Source: Chitinophagaceae bacterium | GTDB taxonomy: Bacteria > Bacteroidota > Bacteroidia > Chitinophagales > Chitinophagaceae | DNA: 64,000 nucleotides | Assembly: GCA_947504605.1 (NCBI GenBank) | Contig: CANNJE010000003.1 | Coordinates: forward strand, 18,983 to 82,982 | Direction of reading: 5' to 3' | Part shown: piece by piece, positions 63,018 through 64,000 of the stretch | Position numbering within the stretch: position 1 is the first letter of the stretch | Layout of the letters: every line of letters begins with the position of its first letter | Notes under the pieces: model-generated | Database searches by the model: none | What the model was told of the DNA's origin: nothing | The model's input: the letters and a program-made list of their open reading frames with translations, nothing else | Program-made: the position numbers and the translations under genes

Positions 63018-63410
63018 TTAAAATGGCAGATCATCTACTGCATCTGGTGCTGTTGATGAAAATGTATCAAGCGGTTCCATGTATTCACTGTCAATTGGGC
63101 CTGTTTTAGCATTGGGTTGCAGAATTTGTTCAATGCGCCATGCATCCAAGTTGGTTATATAATTGGTTGCGCCATTCTTTTCCCATTTTACTCCTTTAAT
63201 ATTGAAGTACACTTTTATCTCATCTCCAATATTAACCCTGTCTATTATGGTGGTTTTGTCCTGTACGCACTGAAATTTTACATAGTTCAAAATGGTTTTC
63301 CCATTAATGTCATCAGATTTTTCTACAGCAAATTCTCTTGTTTTAAAGTTCTCGGTACGCTGTACCACATCAAATTTTGCAATTAGTTTACCTGTTAATT
63401 CATAACTCAT
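63018..63410 (-). CDS. DUF3127 family protein with SSB-like acidic tail
   Basis: A 130-residue OB-fold-like protein of the Bacteroidota family DUF3127: it starts MSYELTGKLIAKFDVVQRTENFKTREF (family strand pattern) and continues GKTILNYVKFQCVQDKTTII with DEIKVYFNIKGVKWEKNG. The domain ends near residue 95, followed by a short flexible linker and the C-terminal peptide DAVDDLPF, nearly the same as the DDDIPF tip by which SSB recruits repair and replication proteins. The family is thought to bind single-stranded DNA or RNA (inference from fold). It diverges from dnaA across the putative origin. Confidence 0.85.
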   Translation of the reverse strand: MSYELTGKLIAKFDVVQRTENFKTREFAVEKSDDINGKTILNYVKFQCVQDKTTIIDRVNIGDEIKVYFNIKGVKWEKNGATNYITNLDAWRIEQILQPNAKTGPIDSEYMEPLDTFSSTAPDAVDDLPF

Positions 63411-63884
63411 ACAATACTGTTTTAATTGATTGCCAAGGTAATTGTATTTTCCTGATTTTACCTATCCTTTCGCATTCTAAATTTTTCGTCCCCAAACATA
63501 TTTTTTAGGGGGATACTTAATAAAAGTGCCAGTTGTTTATATGGTAAAAGGAGTATATGAAAGACATGATTATTATCATATGGGGTATGCTTAAAAATAT
63601 TATGTGTATAATTATTTTTAATTTAAATTGAAATGTTGAAAAAACAGGGCTTTCCCTTAAATTAAGCTTAAGCCTTACACCCTTTGATTTACAGGGCAAA
63701 AACACTTGGGGTAGAATAATCACTACAATGGGTACAATGGGGAAAAAACAAATGAATAAAAAATTTTTTTTTCAACAAATTATTTTTGATATTCGCTGTC
63801 CGCTAAAAAAATCGAAAAATTTTCAAAGTGGGCAACCCCTTAGAAAATAATTTCACTCAATATATAAACTGCTTAAGGAAGAAA
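63411..63884. other. AT-rich gene-free region before dnaA, possible oriC
   Basis: A 474-bp gap without a credible gene. It contains one canonical DnaA box, TTATACACA on the minus strand (63603-63611), the palindrome TTAAGCTTAA (63662-63671), a tandem TACAATGGG repeat (63724-63741), and an A/T-rich stretch with A6 and T9 at about 63757-63790 that could serve as unwinding element. A single DnaA box is weak evidence for a full origin; it may instead autoregulate dnaA. Confidence 0.45.
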
Positions 63885-64000
63885 ATGGATAAAACTTTTG
63901 AAAAAGTTTGGGCTAACTGTTTAGAAATTATTAAGGACATTGTAGAATGGCAGCATTTCAAAACATGGTTTGAGCCAATTAGGCCTGTAGGGTTAAAAGA
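63885..64000 (+). CDS. dnaA: DnaA, chromosomal replication initiator (3' end outside window)
   Basis: Only the first 38 codons are present. The sequence KVWANCLEIIKDIVEWQHFK followed by TWFEPIRPVGLK is the DnaA N-terminal domain I, which binds DnaB helicase and other partners. The ATG at 63885 is preceded by AAGGAAG seven bases upstream, one of the few Shine-Dalgarno-like sequences in the window. The gene-free region upstream carries a DnaA box, as expected for autoregulation. The rest of the protein with its AAA+ and DNA-binding domains lies beyond the right edge. Confidence 0.95.
   Translation, partial: MDKTFEKVWANCLEIIKDIVEWQHFKTWFEPIRPVGLK

Noticed and set aside
63517-63723. 68-residue minus-strand ORF in the region before dnaA
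   Set aside because: Composition is typical of AT-rich noncoding DNA, with no start context and no recognisable domain.
1-64000. tRNA, rRNA, CRISPR arrays, insertion sequences and prophage genes
   Set aside because: Intergenic gaps were scanned by eye for TPsiC-like GGTTCGAATCC sequences, regularly spaced repeats, transposase-like frames and terminal repeats; none was found.

Overview
The window is chromosomal DNA of low GC content from a member of the phylum Bacteroidota, most likely the Chitinophagaceae (the family placement is inference). Signs seen here are a Bacteroidota-type dcw (division and cell wall) gene order, a type IX secretion cargo with a gliding-motility type C-terminal domain, families largely restricted to the phylum (DUF4293, DUF3127, DUF6427-like), several promoters of the form TTTG-N(19-22)-TAnnTTTG, and little use of Shine-Dalgarno sequences. 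No mobile element, CRISPR array, rRNA or tRNA was found. Nearly all of the window is ordinary core chromosome.

Layout. 1-10.9 kb: the 3' part of the dcw cluster, mraY(partial)-murD-ftsW-murG-murC-ftsQ-ftsA-ftsZ, closed by a strong terminator. 11-20.5 kb: a small membrane protein, a TauE/SafE permease, a di-heme peroxidase lipoprotein, a PCC-domain lipoprotein beside an esterase, the Kup potassium transporter, a rhodanese, and two tandem membrane-anchored alpha/beta hydrolases. 19.5-24.8 kb: two S66 LD-carboxypeptidase paralogues flanking a 1041-residue T9SS-exported repeat protein. 25-36.5 kb: metG, a divergent pair of an LTA-synthase-like sulfatase-fold protein and a GDPD-like protein, a decayed WG-repeat lipoprotein pseudogene, a fused beta-oxidation enzyme, a LURP-one-like protein, an ABC exporter pair and a TIGR01777 epimerase. 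36.5-43.4 kb: two Bacteroidota-specific proteins, purQ, a stand-alone DsbD alpha-domain protein followed by full-length DsbD, and an ECF sigma factor. 43.4-53.2 kb: uvrA, the thrA-thrB-thrC operon (minus strand) with a Thr/Ile-rich leader peptide, DUF4293 and glyA. 53.3-58.9 kb: a sugar nucleotidyltransferase, a flavin oxidoreductase, and a Wza-like/Wzz-like polysaccharide export pair. 58.9-64 kb: a NatAB-type ABC exporter, a FAD oxidoreductase, a DUF3127 protein with an SSB-like tail, an AT-rich putative origin region, and the first codons of dnaA.

The most interesting observations are these. (1) A 27-codon leader peptide with the run TTIITITT lies upstream of thrA, with hairpins, a promoter-like element and an 18-bp palindrome. 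This is a threonine attenuator-like architecture that ordinary ORF calling misses. (2) The DsbD pair: full-length DsbD has lost both alpha-domain cysteines (now Ala and Phe), while the small adjacent alpha-domain protein keeps them as CX4C. (3) A WG-repeat lipoprotein pseudogene at 29983-30352 whose frameshifts lie in A-runs and whose terminator survives. (4) The DUF3127 protein ends in DDLPF like SSB, and lies immediately upstream of dnaA. (5) Four Cys-patterned tandem domains in the T9SS cargo, which sits between two LD-carboxypeptidases.

All coordinates and motifs were read by eye. Family names rest on motif recognition, not on database searches.
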